Positions 19,467 to 28,943 of a stretch of DNA of 64,000 nt are shown one piece after another. Below the pieces are notes generated by a model. The model was not told the origin of the DNA and ran no database searches. It saw only the letters and a program-made list of their open reading frames with translations. Positions within the stretch are counted from its first letter, which is position 1. Every line of letters starts with the position of its first letter. Both the position numbers and the translations under genes were made by a program. The DNA comes from JBBSBL01 sp963735885 (GTDB lineage: Bacteria > Actinomycetota > Thermoleophilia > Solirubrobacterales > Solirubrobacteraceae), in assembly GCA_963735885.1 (NCBI GenBank), contig CAVTMP010000003.1:186001-250000 (forward strand), read 5' to 3'.

Positions 19467-20723
19467 TCAGCCCGAGGAGGCGTCGAGCACCGCGACGGTC
19501 AGGTCGGCGAAGAGCGCGGCCCGCGGAACGTCGGCCGCCCCGTAGGGCCGGCCGTCCCGGCGGTCGAGGATCGACAGCGCGCCCATGACGACGTCGCCGT
19601 GCTTCAGCGGGACGACGAGCATCGTGTGCGGGACGTACCCGGTACCCGCGGCGATCTGGGCCTCGAAGCGCGGATCGGTCCGGCACGCGGCGACGGCGAG
19701 GCCCTCGCCCCCGGCGACGGCGGCGCCGGCGATGCCCGCGCCGGCGCTCAGGCGCACGCCGACGATCTCGTCGGCTCCGGCCCCCCAGGCCGCCTCGAAG
19801 ACGAGCTCGCCGGTGGCCTCGTCGCGCAGCGCGATGGACGACGCCGCCGCCTCGAACACTCCGGCGGCCGTCCGCACGATCGACTCGAGCAGCGTCCGGC
19901 CTCGCGTCGGGGCCGGCACGCTGCGTGCCAGCGAGACACCGCTCGAGGCGCCGAGGGGAGAGCCCAGCGCCGCGGCGAGGGCGTCGATCGAGGACACGCG
20001 GCGCTCCGGCTGCAGCTCCAGCGCCCGGCGCAGGGTTCCCTCCAGCTCCGGTGTCACATCGGGGAACTCGTCGGCGAGTGACCGCCCGTCCCGGTAGGAG
20101 GGCGGCTCGCCCGCGATCAACGTCCACAGCGTGGCGGCGAGGCTGTACACGTCACTGCGCGGCGACACGGTCTCACCCACGAGCACCTCGGGCGCCATGT
20201 ACCGGGGCGTGCCGATCCCCCGGGTGCCCGCGTCGGCGTCGAGCTCGCGGGCGATGCCGAAGTCCACCAGCACCACGCCCTCCCGGGCGAGGATCAGGTT
20301 CTCCGGCTTGACGTCGCGGTGGACGATGCCCTGATCGTGCACGTACTGCAGCGCCTCGCCCGCCTCTCGAGCGTAGGTCAGGGCGTCGGCGACCCGAAGG
20401 CCGCCGCCGCGCCGCTTCACGACCGCGCCGAGGTCCGGTCCGGCGACGAGCTCCATGATCAGGTAGGTCCCGCTGTCGTCCTGCACGTGGTCCAGGACGC
20501 GCACGACGCGAGGATGGCTCAGGCGTCTCAGCAGCCGGGCCTCGATCTCGAAGTGGGACGCCTGCGTCACGTCGATGAGATGCTTGACCGCCACCTCGGT
20601 CCCGTCGTCTCGCCGCGCCCGGTACACGGCCCCCGTGGCTCCTCGGGAGATCGCGGCGATCACGCGGTAGGCGTCACCCACCCGGTCACCGGGGTTCAGG
20701 GTGAAGCCGCCGGCCCCCGTCAT
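19467..20723 (-). CDS. Ser/Thr protein kinase with C-terminal GAF domain
   Basis: 418 residues. The kinase domain is at about 15-260: Gly-loop ISRGATGAVYRA, Lys in EVAVKHL, catalytic loop IVHRDVKPENLI, DFG in LVDFGIARE, activation segment GIGTPRYMAPEVL and SDVYSLAATLWTL. Residues about 280-418 resemble a GAF sensor (SIALRDEATGELVFEAAWG; GIAGAAVAGGEGLAV; PHTMLVVPLKHGDVVMGAL). There is no transmembrane segment, so it is a cytosolic kinase with a ligand- or redox-sensing tail. The ATG at 20723 is 6 nt from TAGGGT and diverges from the gene at 20752. It is the first member of a phospho-signalling cluster with a second kinase and FHA proteins. Confidence 0.9.
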   Translation of the reverse strand: MTGAGGFTLNPGDRVGDAYRVIAAISRGATGAVYRARRDDGTEVAVKHLIDVTQASHFEIEARLLRRLSHPRVVRVLDHVQDDSGTYLIMELVAGPDLGAVVKRRGGGLRVADALTYAREAGEALQYVHDQGIVHRDVKPENLILAREGVVLVDFGIARELDADAGTRGIGTPRYMAPEVLVGETVSPRSDVYSLAATLWTLIAGEPPSYRDGRSLADEFPDVTPELEGTLRRALELQPERRVSSIDALAAALGSPLGASSGVSLARSVPAPTRGRTLLESIVRTAAGVFEAAASSIALRDEATGELVFEAAWGAGADEIVGVRLSAGAGIAGAAVAGGEGLAVAACRTDPRFEAQIAAGTGYVPHTMLVVPLKHGDVVMGALSILDRRDGRPYGAADVPRAALFADLTVAVLDASSG

Positions 20724-20729
20724 GGCGCG

Positions 20730-20745
20730 ACCCTAGCGCTAGGGT
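20730..20745. promoter_or_regulatory. Palindromic bidirectional leaderless promoter
   Basis: The perfect 16-bp palindrome ACCCTAGCGCTAGGGT contains a TAGGGT -10 box on each strand. Each box is exactly 6 nt from its start codon (20723 leftwards, 20752 rightwards). The whole space between the two ATGs is 28 bp. Confidence 0.7.
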
Positions 20746-20751
20746 GCGGCC

Positions 20752-21144
20752 ATGGCTTGGGCCGAGGTCTTCGTCGTCCTCGTCGTCTCGCACCTGGTCG
20801 GCGACTTCGCCCTGCAGACCGAGTGGCAGGCCTCGCACAAGCACGGAGGACTGGGGCGGGACCCGCTCGCGCGTCGCGCGCTCCTCCACCACGTGCTGAC
20901 GTACACGCTCGCCTTCGTCCCGGCCCTGGTCTGGATCGCCGAGCGTGGCGACGGCGTGTGGGTCGCCGTCGCGGCGCTCGTCGCCCTACCCCATCTCGTG
21001 CAGGATGACGGCCGCCTCCTGACGGCCTACATCCGCACGGTGAAGCACTCCGACGTCGGCCCCGGAGACCTGGTGTACGTCGGCGCGGATCAGACCTTCC
21101 ACGTCGTCGTCCTGCTGCTCACGGCCCTGGTGGTGGCCGGCTGA
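20752..21144 (+). CDS. DUF3307-type membrane protein
   Basis: 130 residues, mostly hydrophobic, with about three to four membrane helices (EVFVVLVVSHLVGDFALQ; LLHHVLTYTLAFVPALVWI; VWVAVAALVALPHLV; FHVVVLLLTALVVAG). HLVGDFALQTEWQASHK followed by a helix starting with HH matches the DUF3307 pattern, a family of unknown function. The ATG is 6 nt from TAGGGT with no Shine-Dalgarno, so it is probably leaderless. It shares its promoter region with the kinase gene on the other strand. Confidence 0.75.
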   Translation: MAWAEVFVVLVVSHLVGDFALQTEWQASHKHGGLGRDPLARRALLHHVLTYTLAFVPALVWIAERGDGVWVAVAALVALPHLVQDDGRLLTAYIRTVKHSDVGPGDLVYVGADQTFHVVVLLLTALVVAG

Positions 21145-21165
21145 GCGGCGCCGGGGCGCCCGGCC

Positions 21166-22086
21166 TCAGCCGACGGTCGGGGCGTTGCGGTCGACCGGCG
21201 GGCCGGCCCCGGCCGGCCACCTCGAGAGCAGGGCGTGGGGCGGTGGCTCGCCGGCGGCGCGGGCGGCCGCGAGCGCCGCGCGTCCGAGCTCACCGGCCGA
21301 CGCGTAGCGATCCTCCGGGCGCTTGGCCATCGCCCGGGCGATCACCTCGTCGAACGCCGCCGGCGCGCCGCCGGAGACCGTCGGAGCCGGTTCCAGGGTG
21401 TGGGCCATCAGCTTGGACAGCGGACGCTCGGCGGGATAGGGAACCGCTCCGGTGAGCGCCTCGTAGAGCACGCAGCCCAGCGCGTAGACATCGGTCCGGT
21501 GGTCGATCGGCTGGGCCTGCAGCTGCTCGGGCGCGGCATAGTCGAGGGTGCCGACCCAGGTGCCGGTCGCCGTCAGCCCGCTCTGCGAGGCGGCGTGCCG
21601 GCTCAGGCCGAAGTCGCCGAGATAGGCGTGCGGCGCCCCGTCGCGGTGCTCGACCAGCACGTTGGCCGGCTTGACGTCGCGGTGGACCAGGCCGAGCGCG
21701 TGCGCCGCGTCGAGGCCGGAGGCGGCCTGGGCCACGACCTGCGCGGCGTGGCGCGGGTGCAGCGGGCCGCCGCAGCAGATGAGAACCTCGAGATCGGCGC
21801 CGTCGACGAGCTGCGTGGCCAGGAACCACGTCCCATCGACCTCGCCCGACGCGTAGACGGCGACCACGTGGGGATGGTCGAGCTCGGCCATGAGACGCGA
21901 CTCGCGCCGGAAGCGGCGTTGAAACCGCCCGTCCCCGGAGGCCTCGGGGAGCAGGAGCTTGAGCGCCACCGGGCGGCCCGAGGCGATCTCGCTCGCCCGG
22001 TAGACGACGCCCATTCCCCCTTCTCCGAGCAGGGACTCGATCCGGTAGGAGGCGAAGACCGAGTCGGGTGCCAGCGTGGCGGGCAT
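21166..22086 (-). CDS. Ser/Thr protein kinase (soluble, kinase domain only)
   Basis: 306 residues. Gly-loop LLGEGGMGVVYRA near 20, Lys in PVALKLLL, catalytic loop LVHRDVKPANVLV near 140, DFG in YLGDFGLSRHA, GTLDYAAPEQL and TDVYALGCVLYEALTGAVPY. The protein ends soon after the kinase fold, with no transmembrane or PASTA domain. ATG at 22086 is preferred; a GTG two codons upstream (22092) is possible. It is transcribed away from the double-FHA ABC exporter 85 bp distant. In Mycobacterium tuberculosis PknF phosphorylates the adjacent FHA-ABC protein Rv1747, so by analogy this kinase probably acts on the exporter. Confidence 0.9.
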   Translation of the reverse strand: MPATLAPDSVFASYRIESLLGEGGMGVVYRASEIASGRPVALKLLLPEASGDGRFQRRFRRESRLMAELDHPHVVAVYASGEVDGTWFLATQLVDGADLEVLICCGGPLHPRHAAQVVAQAASGLDAAHALGLVHRDVKPANVLVEHRDGAPHAYLGDFGLSRHAASQSGLTATGTWVGTLDYAAPEQLQAQPIDHRTDVYALGCVLYEALTGAVPYPAERPLSKLMAHTLEPAPTVSGGAPAAFDEVIARAMAKRPEDRYASAGELGRAALAAARAAGEPPPHALLSRWPAGAGPPVDRNAPTVG

Positions 22087-22170
22087 CGGCACGGTCAATA
22101 CAAGCAGAACCCGCTCGACCGCCGCCCGGCTTCTCGGCACGGCGCGCGCCGACCCGACTAGAGTCTCGGC

Positions 22171-24465
22171 GTGTCACGGTCCGCACCGCCGCCGTCGAAC
22201 GGCGCCCGCGACGAGCCGCCGGCGCCGCCGGCGCCCGCGGCGCTGCTGTGCGCGGGGCGGCGCATCCCCATTCGGGCCGGCCCGGTCACCATCGGCCGTG
22301 GCGATGACAACGACGTCGTCATCGACTCCGAGCGCGTGTCGCGCGTCCACGCGCGCGTCGAGCCGGGGGGTGACGGCGTCACCCTGATCGATCTCGGCTC
22401 GCGCAACGGCACGGTGGTCAACGGCGAGCTCCTCCGCGATGGATCTCGCAACCTGGCGAGCGGCGACACGATCGAGGTGGGCGGCCAGACCCTCCGCTTC
22501 CTCAGCGGCCCGCAGACGCGGCTGGCATCGGGCGAGCTGCCGGTCTTCGAGACCCAGGCGGTGCGGTTCGACGGCGAGCGCCTGACCATCGGGCGCGACG
22601 CGCGCAACGACCTCGTCCTCACGGACCCCAACGTGTCGCGCTTCCACGCGGAGGTCGTGGCGACGGACGACGGCGTCGAGCTGCTGGACCTCGGCTCCCG
22701 CAACGGCACGCGGGTCGACGGCCGGGTGGTCGATCGCGCACCCCTGCGGCCGGGGGCCGACATCGGCATCGGGCCGTTCCGGCTGGCCTTCGACGGCGCG
22801 GCGTTCGTGGCGCGCGACGATCGCGGGGCGCTGCGGCTCGATGCGGAGAGCGTCACCCTCACGGTCAAGGAGCGACCGCTCCTCTCCGCGACGACGGTGT
22901 CGCTGGAGCCCGGCGAGCTCGTCGCCATCATCGGCGAGAGCGGTGCCGGCAAGACGACGCTGCTCAAGTCGCTGGCCGGGGTGACGACGCCCACCTCGGG
23001 GAGCATCACGATCAACGGCGAGCCGATCTCCACGCGCCTGACGGACATCGGCTACGTCCCGCAGGACGAGATCGTCCACACGCGCCTCACGGTGCGCGAG
23101 GCGCTGACCTACGCCGCCCGGCTGCGGCTGCCCGAAGACGCCAGCGACGCCGAGATCGACGCCGCCGTGCGTCGGGTGGTCGGCGAGCTCGCGCTCGAGG
23201 AGCGGGCGGATCAGCGCATCGGCTCGCTCTCCGGCGGTCAGCGCAAGCGGACCGGCGTGGCGACCGAGCTGCTCGGCCAGCCCGGCCTCCTGTTCCTCGA
23301 CGAGCCGACGACGGGCATGGACCCCGGGCTCGAGTCCCGGATGATGGCCCTGTTCCGGGAGCTCGCGGACGCCTCACGGGCCGTCGCGCTCGTGACGCAC
23401 GCGACGAAGAACCTCGCCCTCTGCGACCGGGTGATCGTGATGGGGCGCGGAGGCCATCTGACCTTCGACGGAGCGCCCTCCGCCGCGCTCGCCTTCTTCG
23501 GCGTCGACGACTACGACGGCATCTACACCGCCATGGAGGAGACGCCCGCCTCGGAGTGGCGCGACCGCCACGCCGCCGCCGGAGGCGCCGCGGGCTCCCC
23601 GGTCGTCGCGCCGGCGGAGATCGCGGACCAGCCGCGCGTTCGCCGCGCGCCGGGGCTCCTGACCCAGACCCGCGTCCTGACCTCCCGCTATCTCACGCTG
23701 CTCCTGCGCGACCGCCAGAACCTCGCGCTGCTGGTCGGGCAGGCGCCGATCCTCGGGCTGGCCGGCGTCGGCCTGTTCAAGGCGGGCCTGTTCAGCCGCC
23801 CGGGCGGCAGTCCCGGCGACGGGATTCAGCTGTTCTTCCTCGCCGTGCTCGTCGCCACCTGGCTCGGCGCGGTCGATGCCGCGCGCGAGATCATCAAGGA
23901 GCGCAGCGTCGTCGAGCGCGAGGCGGCGATCGGCATGCGCCTGAGCGCCTACCTGGTCTCGAAGGTGCTCGTGCTCTTCGCCCTGGTGACCGTGCAGCTG
24001 CTGCTCTACGCCGGCGTGCTCTTCGCGTTCCGCCCCCTGCACGCGCCGGCCGGTGCCTGGGTCGAGGTGTTCGGCCTGCTCATCCTGACGGGCTTCGTCG
24101 CCGTCGCGATGGGCCTGCTCATCTCCGCGGCCGTGTCCTCCGAGGACCAGGCCATGACGTTCCTGCCGCTGGCGATCATCCCGCAGCTCCTCTTCGCCGG
24201 CACGATCGTGCCGGTGGCGCGCATGGCGGAGCCCGCGCACTCGCTCTCCTACGCGATCTTCGGGCAGTGGGCGCTGGCCGGCGCGGGAACGGCGGTCGAC
24301 ATGAACGCGCGCATGGCCGAGAACCAGGAGTTCGCGCGCGTCAACCGCTTCGGCACCGAGTTCTTCGACGTGTCGCTGGGCCTGGGGTGCGCGGTCCTGG
24401 GCGGGTTCCTCGCGGTCTTCCTGATCGGCACCGCGATCCTGTTGCGGCGTACGACGCGCACGTAG
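22171..24465 (+). CDS. Double-FHA ABC transporter (Rv1747-like)
   Basis: 764 residues in one chain. FHA1 covers about 36-95 (VTIGRGDDNDVVID; LIDLGSRNGTVVNG) and FHA2 about 138-200 (LTIGRDARNDLVLTD; LDLGSRNGTRVDG). The ABC ATPase follows: Walker A GESGAGKTTLL near 254, signature LSGGQRKRTG near 353, Walker B LLFLDEPTTG near 373 and His-switch LVTHATKN. The C-terminal ABC2-type permease (about 510-760) has six hydrophobic segments. FHA domains bind phosphothreonine, so export is probably controlled by the neighbouring kinases. The substrate is unknown; the mycobacterial relative is linked to cell-envelope glycolipids. GTG start is 6 nt from TAGAGT (22159-22164). Confidence 0.92.
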   Translation: MSRSAPPPSNGARDEPPAPPAPAALLCAGRRIPIRAGPVTIGRGDDNDVVIDSERVSRVHARVEPGGDGVTLIDLGSRNGTVVNGELLRDGSRNLASGDTIEVGGQTLRFLSGPQTRLASGELPVFETQAVRFDGERLTIGRDARNDLVLTDPNVSRFHAEVVATDDGVELLDLGSRNGTRVDGRVVDRAPLRPGADIGIGPFRLAFDGAAFVARDDRGALRLDAESVTLTVKERPLLSATTVSLEPGELVAIIGESGAGKTTLLKSLAGVTTPTSGSITINGEPISTRLTDIGYVPQDEIVHTRLTVREALTYAARLRLPEDASDAEIDAAVRRVVGELALEERADQRIGSLSGGQRKRTGVATELLGQPGLLFLDEPTTGMDPGLESRMMALFRELADASRAVALVTHATKNLALCDRVIVMGRGGHLTFDGAPSAALAFFGVDDYDGIYTAMEETPASEWRDRHAAAGGAAGSPVVAPAEIADQPRVRRAPGLLTQTRVLTSRYLTLLLRDRQNLALLVGQAPILGLAGVGLFKAGLFSRPGGSPGDGIQLFFLAVLVATWLGAVDAAREIIKERSVVEREAAIGMRLSAYLVSKVLVLFALVTVQLLLYAGVLFAFRPLHAPAGAWVEVFGLLILTGFVAVAMGLLISAAVSSEDQAMTFLPLAIIPQLLFAGTIVPVARMAEPAHSLSYAIFGQWALAGAGTAVDMNARMAENQEFARVNRFGTEFFDVSLGLGCAVLGGFLAVFLIGTAILLRRTTRT

Positions 24466-24487
24466 CGCGGCTCCCTGGACGGGACTC

Positions 24488-27032
24488 CTAGGTCGGGCCG
24501 GACTGGCCGGGCAGCGCTCGGGTCGTCGTGATCCGGGACTCGTCGGGCGGCTCGCCGTCCGTCGTCGCCCCGGGGGCCCGGTAGCGGATCACGGTGTTCC
24601 CGAGGCGCAGCACGTCCCCGCCGTCGAGGGGATGGCGCGTCACGCGCAGGCCGTTGACGAACGACCCGTTGTGGGAGTTGGCGTCGTCGCTCAGCACCCA
24701 GTGATCGCGGCGCCACTCGAGCTGCGCGTGGTGGCGCGAGACCTCGCCGTCCCACGGCAGCGAGATGTCGTTCTCCGCCCGTCGCCCGATCGTGACCGGC
24801 GAGCCCGCGGCATCGAGATCGAAGATCTGCCGCCGGCCCGTGTCGTCCAGGTACACGAGGTAGTGCCGCCCGCGTCGCTCCGCGTGGAGGCGCTCGGTGA
24901 GCATGACGTCGGCCCGCTGGAGCTCGCCCGTCTCCGCCAGGGCGATGCCGAGCTTGAGCGACAGGTCGCTTCGCGTGGGGTCGTCCTCCGGCAGCAGGGA
25001 GATCGCGCGCTCGAGCAGGTTGACCGCCGCCGGCATGTCGCCTCGGGCCAGGGCCCGGCGACCCGCCGAGCCCAGCCGCTGCGCGGCCTCGCCGGCCAAC
25101 CGGGGGTCGACCGGGCCGAGCGCCTCCCGGTAGCGGAAGGCCCGCTCGAGGTGGTAGCCGAGGATCTCGTCGTGCTCGCTCGCCCGGTCACCCGCCGCGA
25201 GCCGGAGCCACGAGGCGAACCGCTCGTGGAGCTCGGCCCGCTCCTGCTTGAGCAGGCCCTGATAGGCGACGTCGCAGACGAGGCCGTGGGCGAAGCGCAG
25301 GGCCAGCTCTCCGGCGAATCGCGTCTCGCCCGGCTCGACCAGTCCGCGGCGACGCAGGGCGTCGAGGCGGTCCTCGACCCGACGCGGCTCGAGCTCGGGC
25401 GAGAGATGGCGGATCGCCGCCACCCAGAACTCCTGTCCGATGACGGAGGCCCGCTCGAGCAGCAGGCGCTCGACCGGATCCAGTCGCTCCAGGCGCGCGG
25501 CGATGAGCGCCTGGATCGACGCGGGAACGGCGAACGCCGAGAGATCCGTCGTCGAGCGCCAGCCGCCTCCGCCCTGCTGCAGGACGCCCGTCGTCGAGCA
25601 GCATGCGGACGAGCTCGCCGAGGAAGAGCGGATTGCCCTCGGCCGCCTCGGCCAGCGGCGCGGAGATCGCGTCGGGAAGCTCGGACGCGTCGAGCAGCCG
25701 CTCGAGCAGCCGCCGGCTCTCGTCCGCCGCCAGGGGCTCGAGCTCGATCACCTGCGGGGCGACGCGATCGCTCAGCAGGGCGCACCCCTCCTCGAGCAGC
25801 TCGGGACGCGTGAGGCACAGCAGGAGGATGGGCTGCCCGTGACTCGTCCCCGCCACGGACTCGATCAGGCGGAGGAGCGTCGGCTCGGCCCAGTGCACGT
25901 CCTCGAAGAGGACCACGACGGGCCGCTCGATCGCGAGCGACTCCAGCAGCCGTCTCACGGCCCAGGCCGTCTCCTCCGGTGAGGCGCTGGCGTCCGCGAG
26001 CCCGATCGTGCCCGCGAGGCGCTCGACGATCGTGTCCGCCTCCTCGGCGTCGGGCGACAGCAGTCCCGTGAGCTTCGCGACGACCGCCTCCGGCGATTCG
26101 CTCGCCTCGATCCCGGCCGCGGTCTTGACCAGCTCGGCGATCGGCCAGAACGTGATGCCCTCGCCGTAGGACAGGCAGCGGCCGGTCAGCACCCGGGCGT
26201 CGCCGTCGATCGTCGCGAGGAACTCCCGGGCCAGGCGCGACTTGCCCACCCCGGCGTCGCCGGCGACGATCACGAGCTCGCACGCCCGGGCCCGGGTCGC
26301 CTGCCTCAGCGCCCGGTCGAGCGCCGTGATCTCGGCCTCGCGCCCGACGAACGGCCCACCCACCGGGTCGCCGCCGCCGGAGTCCGGCCCGACGACCTCG
26401 AGCAGGCGATACGCCTCGACCCGCTCGGCCTTCCCCTTGAGCGCCATCGCCTCGACGGGCTCGGCCCTCACGGCGTCGCGGACGAGTCGGTGCGTCGCGG
26501 CTCCGAGCAGGATCTCGCCCTCCGGCGCCGCCGCCTCGAGCCGCGCCGCGACGTTCACGGGATCGCCGACGACGAATCCCCGCGAGCGCTCGCGCACGAC
26601 CACCTCGCCCGTGTTCACCCCGATCCGCAGCCGAAGGCGGACACCGTGGCGCCGCTCGAGCTCCGGATTCAGCGTGTCGAGGGCGACGCGCATGTCGGCC
26701 GCCGCGCGCACGGCGCGCAGCGCGTCGTCCTCGCGGACCGTCGGGACCCCGAAGAAGGCGATGACGCCGTCGCCGACGAAGTTCTGCGCCGGGCCTCCGT
26801 GGTGCCCGAGCACCCGGTCCATCTCCTCGTAGTAGCTCGCGATGACCGCTCTCAGGGCCTCGGCGTCGAGATCCTCGCCGAGTCCCGTCGACCCGACGAG
26901 GTCGCAGGCCAGCACGGTGACGGTCCGGCGAACCTCGCGATCACCCGTGCCGGAGGCGAGCGCCGTCCCGCAGGCGGAGCACACCCGCGCCTCCTCGCGG
27001 TTCTGGGTGCTGCAGGCACGGCAGACCTGCAT
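24488..27032 (-). CDS. Class III nucleotidyl cyclase - AAA ATPase - FHA protein (one frameshift)
   Basis: About 847 residues after removing one extra G near 25582. A zinc ribbon is at 1-25 (CRACSTQNREEARVCSACG). The cyclase domain covers about 30-200 with metal Asp residues in LACDLVGSTGL and VGDGVIAFFG and Asn/Arg in DPVNVAARLEAA; the usual substrate-specifying Lys before the second motif is Asn (QNFVGDG). A predicted P-loop ATPase follows (VGREAEI, then AGDAGVGKSRLA near 257, Walker B VVVLFEDVHWAEP), then TPR-like helices, and a C-terminal FHA domain at about 742-820 (VTIGRRAENDI; SRHHAQLEW; NSHNGSFVNG). The start ATG is 8 nt from TAGACT (27046-27041). It diverges from a cNMP-binding patatin gene 99 bp away. 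Confidence 0.88.
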
Positions 27033-27131
27033 GACGGGCGAGTCTACGCCTGCCGCGCCCGCCCTCGCCGCGGAGCGACGGCGCCCTTGCCGGGCACGAT
27101 CCGGATGTGCGAGGCTCGCGCGTGAGAGCTG

Positions 27132-28943
27132 ATGGAAGAGCAGGACGATTCCGGCCGGAAGGGGGTCGCCGCCACGGCGACTGCGGCGCCCGTGACCGCC
27201 GGCGCCGATCCGCTCGCCGAGGCGCCGGTGTTCGCGCGCCTCGATCCCGCCTCCCGCGCAGCCCTCGTCGACGGCGGACGGGTCGTGCACCTCGCCGCCG
27301 GGGAGCGCCTGTTCGCCCAGGGCGAGCGGCCGGACGCGATGTTCGCCGTGCTCGCCGGGCGGCTCGAGGCGGTCGACGACGACTCCGGCGAGACCATCCG
27401 GGCGATCGGACGCGGTCAGGTGGTCGGCGAGCTCGCCGTGCTCACCGGCGAGCCGCGCTCCGCCACGGTTCGCGCGCGCCGCGACAGCCGGCTGCTCGAG
27501 GTCCCCAAGCACCTGGTCGAGGAGCTGCTCGCCGACCAGCCGGCGTTCGCGCTCGGCCTGCTGGGAGCGATGGGCGCCCAGCTGCGGGCGAGCCGGGCGG
27601 CGGAGCCGCCGCGGGCCGCGCTGCCGTCGACGGTCGCGCTCGTCGCGGCCGGACCCGGCGCGCCGCTCGCCGCCGCGACGGAGGCGCTGCTCGCGGGCAT
27701 GGCGGACGGCCGCCGCGCCGCGCTGCTCGAGCGCCCCGCCGACGGCGACCGCGCGGCCGCGGCCGAGACGCTCGACCGCCTCGAGCGCGATCACGACCAG
27801 GTGCTGCTGGCCGCCGGGGCGCAGGACGCGGAGTGGACGCGGTTCTGCCTGCGCCAGGCGGATCGGGCGGTCGTGCTGGCCGGCGACCCGGCCGGCCCGC
27901 CCGACCCGCCGCTGCCCGCGGGGCTGCGCGGCGCCTACCTGCTCGCCGGCACGGTCCCGCCGGACGACCGCCAGCTCGCCCGCTGGCGCGAGGCCGTCGA
28001 TCCCTGTGCCGTCCTCGCGGCTCCGGGCGTGAGCCTCGCGGACCGCGCCGCGGCCCTCGCCCGGCGGCTGACCGGCCGCTCGGTGGGGGTCGTCCTCTCC
28101 GGCGGCGGCGCCCGCGGCTTCGCCCACATCGGCGCGCTGGACGCGCTGCTCGCGGCCGGCGTGGTCGTCGACCGGGTCGGCGGCTGCAGCATCGGGGCGC
28201 TGATCGGCGGCCAGTTCGCCTGCGGGCGCTCCCCGGACGAGATGGCGGCGCTCTGCCGCCGCGAGATCATCGAGGCGAACCCGATGCGGGACTACACGAT
28301 CCCGCTCGTGTCCTTCGTGCGCGGCTACAAGGCGCGCACGATGCTGCTCAGCTTCTACGGGGAGCGCTGGATCGAGTCGCTCGAGCGGGACTTCTACTGC
28401 GTCAGCTCGGACATGATCAGCTCCGAGGTGTTCGTCCACCGCACCGGGCCGCTGTACCGCGCGGTCGGGGCCAGCATCTGCCTCCCGGCCCTCGGCCCGC
28501 CGGTGATCGAGGGGGATCGGCTGCTGCTCGACGGCGGCCTGCTCGACAACTTCCCCATCGAGCCGATGACGGCCACCGGCGAGGGCCCGGTGATCGCGCT
28601 CGACGTCTCCGCGCCGTTCCAGCCCCCCGCCGCGCGGCGGGTGCGCGGGCGCCCGCGGCTCCGTCGCCTCCAGGACCGCATCCGGGCCACGGTGGTCGGC
28701 GAGGCGTCGGGGGAGCACCGCCGCCAGCCCAGCCTCGGCGAGACCCTGATGCGGGCGGTCACCCTCGGGGGGGCCGACGGCGCGGAGCTCGCCGCCGAGC
28801 AGGCCGCGCTGGTGATCGCGCCGGAGGTGCAGGACGTCGCGCTGCTCGAGCTCGAGCGGCTCGACGAGGTCCGCGAGCGCGGGCGCGTCGCGGCGGAGCG
28901 CGCGCTGGACGCCTCCCCGGACTGGCGCGTGGCGGCGACGTGA
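27132..28943 (+). CDS. Cyclic-nucleotide-binding patatin-like phospholipase
   Basis: 603 residues. A CNB domain covers about 28-140 (VVHLAAGERLFAQGERPD; GRGQVVGELAVLTGEPRSATV). A central P-loop-less Ala-rich segment follows. The patatin lipase domain covers about 315-520: oxyanion GGGARGFAH near 321, nucleophile elbow GCSIG near 350 and the catalytic Asp in LLDGGLLDNFP near 465. All expected catalytic elements are intact. The architecture matches the NTE/RssA-like family; NTE-type enzymes hydrolyse lysophospholipids or phospholipids at the membrane. Neighbours are a divergent nucleotidyl cyclase and a downstream acyltransferase overlapping by GTGA. This suggests cNMP-gated phospholipid remodelling. 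Confidence 0.88.
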   Translation: MEEQDDSGRKGVAATATAAPVTAGADPLAEAPVFARLDPASRAALVDGGRVVHLAAGERLFAQGERPDAMFAVLAGRLEAVDDDSGETIRAIGRGQVVGELAVLTGEPRSATVRARRDSRLLEVPKHLVEELLADQPAFALGLLGAMGAQLRASRAAEPPRAALPSTVALVAAGPGAPLAAATEALLAGMADGRRAALLERPADGDRAAAAETLDRLERDHDQVLLAAGAQDAEWTRFCLRQADRAVVLAGDPAGPPDPPLPAGLRGAYLLAGTVPPDDRQLARWREAVDPCAVLAAPGVSLADRAAALARRLTGRSVGVVLSGGGARGFAHIGALDALLAAGVVVDRVGGCSIGALIGGQFACGRSPDEMAALCRREIIEANPMRDYTIPLVSFVRGYKARTMLLSFYGERWIESLERDFYCVSSDMISSEVFVHRTGPLYRAVGASICLPALGPPVIEGDRLLLDGGLLDNFPIEPMTATGEGPVIALDVSAPFQPPAARRVRGRPRLRRLQDRIRATVVGEASGEHRRQPSLGETLMRAVTLGGADGAELAAEQAALVIAPEVQDVALLELERLDEVRERGRVAAERALDASPDWRVAAT

